DNA of 64,000 bases. Source: Hyphomicrobiales bacterium (GTDB taxonomy: Bacteria; Pseudomonadota; Alphaproteobacteria; Rhizobiales; Xanthobacteraceae). This document shows positions 25,764-34,140 of this stretch, in pieces (within the stretch, counting starts at the first letter, position 1; each line of letters opens with the position of its first letter). A model generated the notes under the pieces. It saw nothing but the letters and a program-made list of their open reading frames with translations. It made no database searches and was not told the DNA's origin. The stretch is taken from NCBI GenBank assembly GCA_017305535.1, contig JAFKKN010000009.1:238039-302038 (forward strand), given 5' to 3'. A program made the position numbers and the translations under genes.

Positions 25764-25970
25764 GAAATGCCTGCCTTATTGATGATTTGATCGATCATGG
25801 GGCGGACATATGCATCCCGAGACCGGTTAAGCAAGAACATCATCCCAAGAACATCACCCTATGAAGCTGGTCGAGGGAAGGTCGTCGCAAATCATCACGT
25901 CAGCAAATGTCTCTCCTGGCCAAACATGTCTTGCCATAACGATAGACAGACGAGTGGACCCGCGTCCGCC

Positions 25971-26756
25971 TCACTCCACCCGCGTCCAGGTCTGGCCGCC
26001 GCAGAACATGCCGCCGAAGGCGCAGCCTTGTACGCGCAGCTTGTCGGAGCCTTTCAGCGCGATGGTCGAGTCGTAGGTTCCGCCGCCTTTCGGATCGTGG
26101 ATGCGGCCGCTCCACTTCGCACCGGACGGGCGCATGTTGATCAGCACCTTGTCCTTGTTCTGGTTGGTTTTGGCGTCGATCGAATAGCCGCAGATGTTGG
26201 AGCCGCACGCTTCGATGCGCACCTTGCCTTCCTTTTCCTCGGTCAGCCAAACGCCGAGCGGCGAGTTGGCGGCCTGCGGCGCGGCGGGCGCGGGAGCTTG
26301 CTGTTGCTGCACCGGTGCGGCGACAGGGGCGTTGGCGACCACGATGGGTTGGGCCGGTGGGTTCTGCGGCGGCGCGGGTTCGGCGATGGGTTTCGTCTCG
26401 GCCGGCGCTGTTTCGGCAATCCTTGGGGCGGGCTGTTGCGTCGCGACAGGAGGAGATGCCGGCTCGACTTGTGTTTGGTTCTGGACCGAAGGCTGTGCCG
26501 GCGGAGCGACCATCACGGGCGCGGTAGCCGGGGTGTCCATGTCGACGTCGTCCCGTTCGATTTCGAGGCGCGCGCCGCGTTTCGGGCTGTAATGGAAGAC
26601 GCCGGGGATCGAGACCGACAGACAGGACGGCTGATCACAGCCGCGCGGCGCATGAATGGTGACCGAACGGCCGCCGATGTCGAACGAATAGGAATCCCCG
26701 GCATGGGCGAGAGTGGTGGAGAGCAACAACGCCGCGGCGGCAACGACGACCTTCAT
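25971..26756 (-). CDS. Secreted DUF2147-domain protein
   Basis: A 261-residue exported protein. The signal peptide (MKVVVAAAALLLSTTLAHA) spans residues 1-19. A small N-terminal region (DSYSFDIGGRSVTIHAPRGC) is followed by a long Pro/Ala/Gln linker (about 75-155). The C-terminal DUF2147 domain begins PLGVWLTEEKEGKVRIEACGSNICGYSI and ends GMFCGGQTWTRVE. DUF2147 is a beta-barrel-like domain of unknown function, often with paired cysteines, as seen here. The ATG at 26756 has a strong GAGGAGG just upstream, which decides the start over an in-frame codon 43 positions earlier. Confidence 0.85.
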   Translation of the reverse strand: MKVVVAAAALLLSTTLAHAGDSYSFDIGGRSVTIHAPRGCDQPSCLSVSIPGVFHYSPKRGARLEIERDDVDMDTPATAPVMVAPPAQPSVQNQTQVEPASPPVATQQPAPRIAETAPAETKPIAEPAPPQNPPAQPIVVANAPVAAPVQQQQAPAPAAPQAANSPLGVWLTEEKEGKVRIEACGSNICGYSIDAKTNQNKDKVLINMRPSGAKWSGRIHDPKGGGTYDSTIALKGSDKLRVQGCAFGGMFCGGQTWTRVE

Positions 26757-26885
26757 GGGAACCTCCTCAAGCGGGGGTGGGATTTGATGTCCCGCACACC
26801 CTAGAAGGCGGTTCGCGAAAGGAATGTGAGATGGATCACATGGCCACGACAAACCGACATCGCGACGGTTCGGCGTCGGGCGCAA

Positions 26886-27287
26886 TCAGTCGACCGGAGG
26901 CGGGCCGGGAGGCATCGCCACAGCAGGCTCCTCGGTTGCCTCGGTGGGCCACGCCAATTCGCTGCGCAGCAGTGCGTAGCGCTCATGCGCGGCTTGGGCG
27001 CGCTCGTCGATCAGCTTGATGGCGGCGTCGCGCGACATCGGGCGGCTGGTCACCGGCGTGCCGTTGTCGCCCATCACCTCGTCGACGACAAAGGTGATGC
27101 TGCCGACCGCGCGCGCGGTCCAGCGCATCCGTATCGATGCGATCGGGCCCGGACCCGTTCGCGTATAGCCTTTCGGCGCGGATGCGTCGGTCTGCGCCGG
27201 GATGGTCTCGGCAGCTTGGGTCTTTGTCACGTTGACCGCCTTAACGGTAACGCTCACGGCGGGACGAGGCGGATCGGTGTCGGCCAT
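26886..27287 (-). CDS. Conserved-looking hypothetical protein
   Basis: A 133-residue cytoplasmic protein (no signal or membrane segment) starting MADTDPPRPAVSVTVKAVNVTK. A predicted mixed alpha/beta core (RMRWTARAVGSITFVVDEVMGDNG) is followed by a helical part (SRDAAIKLIDERAQAAHERYALLRSEL) and a Pro-rich tail. I do not recognise a family. It starts 35 nt downstream of the amidase stop on the same strand and may be cotranscribed with it. The start at 27287 is chosen because the frame above it is antisense-like and overlaps the amidase. Confidence 0.6.
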   Translation of the reverse strand: MADTDPPRPAVSVTVKAVNVTKTQAAETIPAQTDASAPKGYTRTGPGPIASIRMRWTARAVGSITFVVDEVMGDNGTPVTSRPMSRDAAIKLIDERAQAAHERYALLRSELAWPTEATEEPAVAMPPGPPPVD

Positions 27288-27322
27288 TTTAAATCTCGAT
27301 CGGTCGAACGCTACAATACACT

Positions 27323-28747
27323 CTACGCGCAGATCGCAGGTTTGCGATCCTTCCAGGGCCGCGCCTGCTCGATTTGCGCGGCGAGGCGGAACAGCGTGGC
27401 TTCGTCGCCGAACTTCGCCGCGAACATCATGCCAAGCGGCAGGCCGGCGGCGTTCCACGCCAGGGGCATCGACATTGCCGGCTGACCCGACATGTTGAAC
27501 ATGCTGGTGCCTGGCATGTAGCGGCGCAGGATCGGCGAGATGTGCGAAAGATCATCGGACATGCTGTTGATCTCGCCGATCCGCAGCGGCGGCGCGCACA
27601 AGGTCGGCGACAGGAACACGTCGCAATCCTCGAAGAAGGTCGCGAGGCCTCGCGAAATCTGGAACGCGGCGAGCTGCGCGGCGACGTAGTCGGTCGCGCT
27701 CTGCTTGGCGGCGTTGCGTGCGCTGGCGATCGTCAGCCGTTCGAAATCGCGATCGGTCGCCTCGCGGCCGAGCCGCCCTTCGGTGAGGCGCACCGCGAGG
27801 GCGGTGTTGGCGGCGACGATCACCGCCATCACGGCGGCGGGATCGGCGGCGAGTTTTGGCGCGCGCTCCTCGACGTGATGTCCGAGTTTCGACAGTTGCG
27901 TCGCGACATCGCGCACGGCGGCGGCGATCTCGGGATCGACCGTATCGCCATAGGTCGATTTGTCGGTGAAGAAAATCCGCAGCCGTCCCGGCTCGCGTTT
28001 CACTTCCTCGGCGTAGGGCCGCTCCGGCGCAGGCGCGGCGTAGGGGCTCGACGGTTCGGTACCGTGAATGGCGTCCAGCATCGCGGCGCTGTCGCGCACG
28101 CTGATGCTGACGACGTGATTGCAGGAGAAACCGCCCCAGCCTTCGCCGCGATCGGGGCCGAGCGGCGTGCGGGCTCGGGTCGGCTTGAGGCCGAACACGC
28201 CGGACGCCGACGCGGGGATGCGGATCGAGCCGCCGCCGTCGCTGGCATGCGCCACCGGCAGGATGCGCGCCGCCACCGCCGCCGCCGCGCCGCCGGACGA
28301 TCCGCCGGAGGAATGCTGCGGATTCCACGGATTGCGCGTCGGCCCGAACAGCCGCGTCTCGGTGGTCGGCAGCAGGCCGAATTCCGGCGTCGAGGTCTTG
28401 CCGAAGATGACGAGGCCAGCGGCCTTGAACCGCGCGGCGACGGTGCCGTCGTGATCGGCGACGTTGTCCTTGAAGACGCTGGCGCCGGAGGTGGTGCGCG
28501 TGCCGGCGAGGTTTTCGAGATCCTTCAGCAGGAACGGGACGCCGGTGAAGGGGCCGGATGGCAGGCCGTTCTCGATCTGCTTGCGCGCGTAGTCTTCGTG
28601 CTTCACTACCACGGCATTGATTTGCGGATCGACCTTCGCGGTACGCGCGATGGCTTCATCGAGCAACTCGCTCGCGCTGACTTGTTTGCTGCGCACCAGT
28701 TCGGCAAGGCCGAGCGCATCATAGTTGCCAAATTCCTTGAATGCCAT
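27323..28747 (-). CDS. Amidase signature family protein
   Basis: A 474-residue amidase. The Ser-cisSer-Lys triad is visible: Lys in [14 protein letters not shown] (about residue 75), the Ser-rich loop [16 protein letters not shown], and the nucleophile region [13 protein letters not shown] near 165-177. Such enzymes hydrolyse carboxamides; the substrate is not predictable, and GatA is unlikely without gatB or gatC nearby. I chose the ATG at 28747 ([18 protein letters not shown]). The frame is open for 63 more codons upstream, but that stretch is REP sequence. Confidence 0.9.
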   Translation of the reverse strand: MAFKEFGNYDALGLAELVRSKQVSASELLDEAIARTAKVDPQINAVVVKHEDYARKQIENGLPSGPFTGVPFLLKDLENLAGTRTTSGASVFKDNVADHDGTVAARFKAAGLVIFGKTSTPEFGLLPTTETRLFGPTRNPWNPQHSSGGSSGGAAAAVAARILPVAHASDGGGSIRIPASASGVFGLKPTRARTPLGPDRGEGWGGFSCNHVVSISVRDSAAMLDAIHGTEPSSPYAAPAPERPYAEEVKREPGRLRIFFTDKSTYGDTVDPEIAAAVRDVATQLSKLGHHVEERAPKLAADPAAVMAVIVAANTALAVRLTEGRLGREATDRDFERLTIASARNAAKQSATDYVAAQLAAFQISRGLATFFEDCDVFLSPTLCAPPLRIGEINSMSDDLSHISPILRRYMPGTSMFNMSGQPAMSMPLAWNAAGLPLGMMFAAKFGDEATLFRLAAQIEQARPWKDRKPAICA

Positions 28748-28790
28748 GTCGTGCTCCCGAGTGTCGAATACTGCCAGAACAATCCCGATG

Positions 28791-28908
28791 TCATCCCCGC
28801 GCAGGCGAGGACCCATAGCCCTGGCATTTGTTGTTATAGAACAGCCACGCCTTCGTTGCCTAAACCGAACCGCCACGGAGTCTGGGTCCCCGCCTGCGCG
28901 GGGACGAC
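28791..28908. repeat. REPIN-like inverted pair of GC-rich REP elements
   Basis: A left REP at 28791-28815 (TCATCCCCGCGCAGGCGAGG then ACCCA, one substitution relative to other copies) and a right inverted REP at 28883-28908 (TGGGTCCCCGCCTGCGCGGG then GACGAC). Length and spacing match 25143-25260. It lies just upstream of the amidase start. Confidence 0.82.
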
Positions 28909-28977
28909 GTTTCTCGTGTTGCAAATCCGAGCGCAAAACGAATTTCGCGTAATGCGTTCAGAGGGGAGATCCCATCG

Positions 28978-29040
28978 TCAGTTCAGCACATCCTGATTGA
29001 TGATGTTCTGCCGGATAGTATCCTCTTCGAATGCGCAACG
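28978..29040 (-). pseudogene. Remnant C-terminus of a second 2-hydroxyacid dehydrogenase
   Basis: Read on the minus strand, this 63-nt piece encodes AFEEDTIRQNIINQDVLN and a stop. The intact dehydrogenase at 29877-30866 ends ALDGDAIRQNVINQDVLA. Twelve of the last 18 residues are identical, the differences are mostly conservative, and both end in a stop at the same place. No further dehydrogenase sequence is found upstream because the dehydratase gene ends 8 nt away. It is a fossil of a duplicated or deleted paralogue. Confidence 0.72.
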
Positions 29041-29047
29041 CGCATGG

Positions 29048-29836
29048 CTACTCGAACCACTTGTTGTAGATTTTTTTGAATGTGCCGGTCGCCATTGCAA
29101 TGTGCAGCCATTGATCGACGAATGCCTTGAGAGCGACGTCGCGCTGGAGCCAGTAGGCCTTTTCGGCGAAATCGAACGGTTTGTCCGGATGAATGGCGCA
29201 GAGCACGCCGGGATGGCGCTTTTGCTGATAACGTGTTTCCGCGGCGTCGGTCATCATCAGATCGGCATTGCCTTTGGCGATTTCGTCGAAGATGGTCACA
29301 TTGTCGTTGTAGACCTGAATGTCGGCACTCTTGATGTGTTCGCGGGCGAAACGCTCGTTGGTGCCGCCGGGATTGACGATCACGCGCGTGCCGGGTTTGT
29401 CGATGTCGATGAGGGTCTGGAATTTATCCTTGTCGGCGCAACGCGCGATCGGCGTCTTGCCTTCCTCCAGGACAGGCGCGGAGAATGATCCGATCTTCTG
29501 GCGGTCGAGCGTGATCGATATGCCACCCATCGCCATATCGAACGCGTCCGACGTAAAATCCGCCTTCAACGTCGGCCAACTGGTTTTGACGTAGACAATT
29601 TTGACGCCCAACGCCTTGCCGAGCGCTTCGGCCATGTCGACGTCGAAGCCGGTAAACTGTGACGTGGCTTTGTCAAAATGCGTGAACGGCATGTAGTCGC
29701 CGGTCATGCCCACGCGCAACGTTCCGCGTTTGACGATGTCGTCGAGGCGTGTGGTCGGGGCCGATTGCTGGGCTCCTGCCGCCGATGCCGTGAAAACCAG
29801 ACACAGCGCAGCAATCCATGCGAATAGCTTCGTCAC
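29048..29836 (-). CDS. Periplasmic cyclohexadienyl dehydratase-like (PheC) / family 3 binding protein
   Basis: A 262-residue exported protein (signal peptide to about residue 22, ASAAGA) with the family 3 solute-binding fold. Its wording follows PheC of Pseudomonas rather than amino-acid receptors: VGMTGDYMPF, TSWPTLKADF, GGISITLDRQ, VIVNPGGTNERFAR, DLMMTDAAETR and PFDFAEKAYWL. PheC converts prephenate or arogenate to phenylpyruvate or phenylalanine in the periplasm. This comparison is from memory, so function is probable, not proven; transport is the alternative. The gene is 40 nt downstream of a 2-hydroxyacid dehydrogenase gene, likely one operon. Confidence 0.75.
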   Translation of the reverse strand: MTKLFAWIAALCLVFTASAAGAQQSAPTTRLDDIVKRGTLRVGMTGDYMPFTHFDKATSQFTGFDVDMAEALGKALGVKIVYVKTSWPTLKADFTSDAFDMAMGGISITLDRQKIGSFSAPVLEEGKTPIARCADKDKFQTLIDIDKPGTRVIVNPGGTNERFAREHIKSADIQVYNDNVTIFDEIAKGNADLMMTDAAETRYQQKRHPGVLCAIHPDKPFDFAEKAYWLQRDVALKAFVDQWLHIAMATGTFKKIYNKWFE

Positions 29837-29876
29837 GATCGCCGCTCCGTGGCGTCAGGTGTCGCGCGAGCCGGCA

Positions 29877-30866
29877 TCAGGCCAACACATCCTGATTGAT
29901 CACGTTCTGCCGGATGGCGTCGCCGTCGAGCGCGCTGAGGATGTTGCGGGCGGTCTGTTCGCCCATGCGGTCGAGCGCCTCGCGGGTGACGCCGGCGACG
30001 TGCGGCGCGATGACGACGTTGGGCAGCGCGAACAGCGCGTGGCCGAGCGGCGGCGGTTCCTGCTCGAACACGTCGAGGCCGGCGCCTGCGAGCTGGCCGG
30101 AGGTCAGCGCGTCGTAGAGTGCGGCTTCCACCACGATGCCGCCGCGCGCGGTGTTGACGAGATAGGCGGTCGGTTTCATCAGCTTGAGCCGCGCGGCGTT
30201 GATCAGGCCCACCGTTTCCGGCGTCTTGGGGCAATGCAGGCTGATGAAATCGGCGCGGGGCAGGGCCTTGTCCAGATCGTCGACGGGCTCGCAACCGGCG
30301 GCGCGGATCTCGTCGGCGCTCTTGTAGGGATCGTAGACCAGCACGGTCATTTCCATCGCGAGGCAACGCTTCGCGGTGCGGGTGCCGATGCGGCCGAAGC
30401 CAACGATCAGCAGCGTCTTGCCGTAGAGATCGAACGGCAGCAGGCCGAGCCGCGTCGCCCATCTGCCGTCCTTCACCAGCGCATGAAGTTCGACGCCGCG
30501 CTTGGCCAGCGTCATCATCATGAAGATTGCCTGCTCGGCGACGGACGGCGAATTGGCGGTGCCGGCCACCATCAACGGCACCTTGCGCTTGCTCAGCGCG
30601 GGGACGTTGATCGCATCGAAGCCGACGCCGATGCGGGCGACGACTTTCATGTCCTGCGAGGCATCGAGCTCATTGTCGCCGAAAGCGGTGGCCCCGAGCG
30701 CCACGCCATGCACCGGCGCGTGCCGGGCGAGGAGGGCGACGAAATCCTTCTGCGGGATCATGTTGGGAAATTCGATGGCCTCGACGTCGCCGCGCTCCTT
30801 GAACAGCTTCCAGCCGTGCTCCGACATCGATTCCGTGATCAGCAGTTTCTTCTTGTTGGTCGTCAT
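29877..30866 (-). CDS. D-2-hydroxyacid dehydrogenase (NAD-dependent)
   Basis: A 329-residue protein of the D-isomer-specific 2-hydroxyacid dehydrogenase family (SerA/GyaR-like). The NAD site is LLIVGFGRIGTRTAKR (about residues 150-165). The catalytic Arg lies in NTARGGIVVE, a Glu in DVFEQEPPP, and the His in IAPHVAGVTREA. It would interconvert a 2-oxoacid and a 2-hydroxyacid. The PheC-like gene follows at 40 nt, so an aromatic 2-oxoacid such as phenylpyruvate is a possible substrate (inference). Its C-terminus is echoed by the remnant at 28978-29040. Confidence 0.88.
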   Translation of the reverse strand: MTTNKKKLLITESMSEHGWKLFKERGDVEAIEFPNMIPQKDFVALLARHAPVHGVALGATAFGDNELDASQDMKVVARIGVGFDAINVPALSKRKVPLMVAGTANSPSVAEQAIFMMMTLAKRGVELHALVKDGRWATRLGLLPFDLYGKTLLIVGFGRIGTRTAKRCLAMEMTVLVYDPYKSADEIRAAGCEPVDDLDKALPRADFISLHCPKTPETVGLINAARLKLMKPTAYLVNTARGGIVVEAALYDALTSGQLAGAGLDVFEQEPPPLGHALFALPNVVIAPHVAGVTREALDRMGEQTARNILSALDGDAIRQNVINQDVLA

Positions 30867-30919
30867 TCCTCGCCTCGTCTTGCTTTGTTGCGGCCGCCCG
30901 TTTCATGCTTTGACAGACA

Positions 30920-30990
30920 CGTCATTGCCGGGCTTGACCCGCCTGCGGGGCCGAAGCCCCTTCGGCGCGGCGAAGGCCGGGCAATCCATC
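30920..30990. repeat. Palindromic repeat, GTCATTGCCGGG type
   Basis: CGTCATTGCCGGGCTTGACC at the left and GGCCGGGCAATCCAT near 30975-30989 form a broken inverted pair around a smaller hairpin (GGGGCCGAAGCCCC). It lies in the 198-nt gap between the ABC ATPase stop and the dehydrogenase start and resembles the elements at 11360 and 45308. Confidence 0.55.
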
Positions 30991-31064
30991 ATTCTTGAAG
31001 ATGATGGATGCGCTGATCAAGTCCGCGCATGACGACGGATGATTTCATCGAAAGCTGAAAGCCT

Positions 31065-32165
31065 CTAAAGCACGTGACCGGTTGCCTCATTTAACAGGTG
31101 CATGTGATTGAGGTCTACTGCCAGCCGTAACGGTTGACCCGCCCGCGCTTCGATACCAGGATTGATGCGGCCGCAGAGCTGGGTCCCGGCCAGCGGAAAA
31201 TAGACGAAGGTTTCCATCCCCATCGGCTCGATCACGTCGGGGGTGGCGTCGAACGGCTGGAATGTCGCGCTCGTGTTGGATTGGGCGTCGACCAGATGCT
31301 CCGGCCGCAGCCCCAGCAGCAGTTTGGTGTCGCGCGGGATCGCCCGGTATCGCTCCATGCGGTCCGGTGGGATCGGAAGGGCGATGGTGTCACCGACGCG
31401 GACCTGCAACAGCCCGCCGGACTCCTCAAACCGGCAGGGAATGAAATTCATCGCCGGCGAGCCGATGAATCCGGCGACGAATTTGGTCGCGGGGCGGTGA
31501 TAGAGTTCGTTGGGCGGGCCGATCTGCTCGATGCGGCCGTGGTTCATCACCACCACGCGATCGGCCAAGGTCATCGCCTCGACCTGATCGTGGGTGACGT
31601 AGACCGTGGTGGTGCGGACCTTCTGATGCACCTTCTTGATCTCGATCCGCATCTGCACGCGCAGCTTGGCGTCGAGGTTGGAGAGCGGTTCGTCGAACAG
31701 AAACACTTTCGGATTGCGGACGATGGCGCGGCCCATCGCGACGCGCTGGCGCTGGCCGCCGGAGAGTTGCTTCGGCTTGCGGTCGATCAGGTCGGTAATG
31801 TCGAGCATCCGCGCGGCTTCGGTGACGCGCTGCTTGATCTCGGCTTTCGGGTAGTGCTTCAGGCGCAGGCCGAACGACATGTTCTCCGCCACCGTCATGT
31901 GCGGATAGAGCGCGTAGTTCTGGAACACCATGGCGATGTCGCGATCCTTCGGCGGCACGTCGTTGACAACGTCGCCGCCGATCATGATCTCGCCGTCGCT
32001 GATATCCTCGAGTCCCGCGATCATCCGCAAGGTGGTGGACTTGCCGCAACCGGACGGCCCCACCAGCACGACGAATTCGTGGTCGGGAATATCGAGATCG
32101 ATGCCGCGCACCGCCTCGACGTCGTCGTAGCGTTTCACCACCTTGCGCAACGTCACTTCCGCCAT
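31065..32165 (-). CDS. Sugar ABC importer ATP-binding protein (UgpC/MalK type)
   Basis: A 366-residue ATPase of a carbohydrate-type importer. Walker [10 protein letters not shown] (about residues 37-45), the signature [15 protein letters not shown], Walker [13 protein letters not shown] and the switch His (VTHDQVEAM) are intact. A C-terminal TOBE-type regulatory domain (about 240-366) is present, as in MalK/UgpC. It is the last gene of a four-gene set: binding protein, two permeases, ATPase; only 4 nt separate it from the permease gene. Confidence 0.93.
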   Translation of the reverse strand: MAEVTLRKVVKRYDDVEAVRGIDLDIPDHEFVVLVGPSGCGKSTTLRMIAGLEDISDGEIMIGGDVVNDVPPKDRDIAMVFQNYALYPHMTVAENMSFGLRLKHYPKAEIKQRVTEAARMLDITDLIDRKPKQLSGGQRQRVAMGRAIVRNPKVFLFDEPLSNLDAKLRVQMRIEIKKVHQKVRTTTVYVTHDQVEAMTLADRVVVMNHGRIEQIGPPNELYHRPATKFVAGFIGSPAMNFIPCRFEESGGLLQVRVGDTIALPIPPDRMERYRAIPRDTKLLLGLRPEHLVDAQSNTSATFQPFDATPDVIEPMGMETFVYFPLAGTQLCGRINPGIEARAGQPLRLAVDLNHMHLLNEATGHVL

Positions 32166-32169
32166 CGTC

Positions 32170-33081
32170 TCACCCCTTGGTTGCGCCGGCCGTGAGGCCC
32201 GAAATGTAGTAGTCCATCAGGAAGGCATAGATGATCAGCGGCGGCGCGGCGCCGAGCAGCGCGCCGGTCATGATCTGCCCCCAGTTGAAGACGTCGCCCT
32301 TGATCAGCGTGGTGATGATGCCGCTCGGCAGCACCTGTTGATCAACGGAAGAGGTGAACGCCAGCGGATAAAGAAACTGTGCCCAACTCACGGTGAAGGC
32401 GAAGATCGTCGCGGCGATGATGCCGGGCAACGCCACCGGCACGAAGATGCGCAAAAGCGTCTGCATCCAGCTTGCGCCGTCGACGATGGCGGCTTCGTCA
32501 AGCTCCTTCGGGATCGAGGCGAAGTAGCCGATCATGATCCAGGTGCAGAATGGCACCGTCAGCGTCGGATAGACGAAGATCAGCACCCACCAGTGGTTGA
32601 TCAGTTCGATGCCGGTCCACTGCGCGAAGGTCGCGAACATCTTGAACAGCGGAATGAACAGCAGCGTGTCGGGGATCAGATAGGTCAGGAACACGCCGGT
32701 CGCGAGCGTCGTCGAGCCCCAGAACCGCATCCGCGCCAAGGCGAATGCGGCCGGGATCGAGATCAGCATGGTGATGGCGACGACGAAAATCGACACCAAG
32801 GCCGAGTTCTTGAAGAAGGTCAGGAACTGGTTCGAGGTGAGAAGCTCGATATAGTTCGACAGCGTCGGATTGTAGACCCACCACGGATTGGTCGCCGCCG
32901 AGATTTCCGCCGAGGTTTTCAGCGACGTGATGAACATGTAGATCGGCGGGAACAGGAAGAAGACCGCGAACAGCGTCAGGAATACGTAGGACCAGCGCAG
33001 TGCCCATTTGCGGTCCCGGCTCATGCTGCCGATTTTGGTTTTGCGGGAAGGCCCGGCCTTGTCGATGGTCACAGTGGTCAT
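32170..33081 (-). CDS. Sugar ABC importer permease (MalG-type)
   Basis: A 303-residue inner-membrane protein with about six helices. The EAA loop that contacts the ATPase is seen as [29 protein letters not shown] (about residues 195-223). The N-terminal first helix is [24 protein letters not shown], typical of MalG-like subunits. The ATG at 33081 is 2 nt after the stop of the other permease gene, so translation is probably coupled. Longer in-frame sequence overlaps that permease and is rejected. Confidence 0.92.
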   Translation of the reverse strand: MTTVTIDKAGPSRKTKIGSMSRDRKWALRWSYVFLTLFAVFFLFPPIYMFITSLKTSAEISAATNPWWVYNPTLSNYIELLTSNQFLTFFKNSALVSIFVVAITMLISIPAAFALARMRFWGSTTLATGVFLTYLIPDTLLFIPLFKMFATFAQWTGIELINHWWVLIFVYPTLTVPFCTWIMIGYFASIPKELDEAAIVDGASWMQTLLRIFVPVALPGIIAATIFAFTVSWAQFLYPLAFTSSVDQQVLPSGIITTLIKGDVFNWGQIMTGALLGAAPPLIIYAFLMDYYISGLTAGATKG

Positions 33082-33083
33082 CG

Positions 33084-34016
33084 TCAGGCCTCGTTGCCGC
33101 GTTTGTTGATGTCGCGCAGAATGAAGATGGCGGCGATCGCCAGGATCGGAACCATGAACAGCGAGATCGACGCGCCGAGCGGAATGTCGTTGCCCTCGAT
33201 GCCGATACGGAACGCCCAGGTCGCGAACAGGTGCGTCTTGTCGAGAGGTCCGCCGGCGGTGAGGATGCGGACGATGTCGAAGTTGGCGAAGGTGACGATC
33301 AGCGAGAACAGCGTGGTGATGGCGATGATGTTGCGCATCATCGGCAGCGTTATGTACCAGATGCGCTGCCACCAGTTGGCGCCGTCGATGGCGGCCGCTT
33401 CATAAAGCTGTTCCGGCACCGACTTCAGCGCCGCCAGATACATGATCAGGAAGAACGGCGCACCGGCCCAGATATTGACGAGGATCACCGAGAACCGCGC
33501 CCAACTGGCGTCGCCGGTCCACGGGATCGGGCCGATACCGACCTGGGCCAGAATCCAGTTGAAGGCACTGTAGGACGGATCGAACAGCCACAGCCACGCC
33601 AGCGTGCTCATGGCGGGCGGGATCACCCACGGCACCAGCAACATGCCGCGCCATTTGCGTTGACCCTTGTCGGGCAGGTTGTGAACGAGATGCGCGACGA
33701 CGAAGCCGATCAATGCCTTGAAGATCACCGCGGTGATGGCGAAGAAGCAGGATTGCTGCACCACCATCCAGAAGGTTTCGCGCTTGAACAGGAAGGTGAA
33801 GTTGCCGAAGCCGACGAAGCGCTGCATCGATTTGTTCAGGGTCGCGAGATGCAGCGAGTAGAACGCGGGGTAGATCACCATGATCGCGATCAGCAGCATC
33901 AGCGGCAACGCCATGAAGAACGCGATGGTGGATTTGCGCTCGAAAAATTTCCGCAGTCCGGAGCGGGTGGTGCGAGCCTTGACGGGCTGAATCATGGATT
34001 GCGCGGCGTCGACCAT
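33084..34016 (-). CDS. Sugar ABC importer permease (MalF/UgpA-type)
   Basis: A 310-residue inner-membrane permease with about six helices. The EAA loop is EQLYEAAAIDGANWWQRIWYITLPMMR. It opens with a cytoplasmic Arg/Lys-rich segment, then STIAFFMALPLMLLIAIMVIYPAFYSL. It pairs with the MalG-type subunit that follows. Upstream, a stable hairpin separates it from the binding-protein gene, which may lower its expression relative to the binding protein. Confidence 0.92.
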   Translation of the reverse strand: MVDAAQSMIQPVKARTTRSGLRKFFERKSTIAFFMALPLMLLIAIMVIYPAFYSLHLATLNKSMQRFVGFGNFTFLFKRETFWMVVQQSCFFAITAVIFKALIGFVVAHLVHNLPDKGQRKWRGMLLVPWVIPPAMSTLAWLWLFDPSYSAFNWILAQVGIGPIPWTGDASWARFSVILVNIWAGAPFFLIMYLAALKSVPEQLYEAAAIDGANWWQRIWYITLPMMRNIIAITTLFSLIVTFANFDIVRILTAGGPLDKTHLFATWAFRIGIEGNDIPLGASISLFMVPILAIAAIFILRDINKRGNEA

Positions 34017-34072
34017 GGTGCCTCACTTGTCTCGAAAGCCCATATGGCTCGAAGTGAATCAGGGGCGTCGCG

Positions 34073-34101
34073 CGCACGCCGCGCGAGGGTCGCGGCGTGC
34101 G
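34073..34101 (-). other. Intercistronic hairpin between binding-protein and permease genes
   Basis: CGCACGCCGCG and CGCGGCGTGCG are exact inverted arms of 11 nt around a 7-nt loop. There is no T-tract on the minus strand, so it is unlikely to be a complete terminator. In ABC importer operons hairpins at this position commonly protect the upstream binding-protein mRNA or partly attenuate the permease genes. Confidence 0.65.
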
Positions 34102-34140
34102 GCGTTGTTTGCTATGGCTTCGAAGTGCGAACGCCGACGC

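Noticed and set aside
25764..25970. Possible RNA gene or regulatory element in the gap next to the thioesterase
   Set aside because: No strong hairpin, repeat or promoter could be supported.
8400..28910. CRISPR array suggested by recurring GTCCCCGC palindromes
   Set aside because: Copies are kilobases apart, inverted relative to each other and without regular spacers or cas genes; they are REP elements.
28748..28936. 63-codon upstream extension of the amidase frame
   Set aside because: It translates the REP pair (wording like RPRAGGDPDS and GPRLRGDD is translated repeat) and has no homology to amidases.
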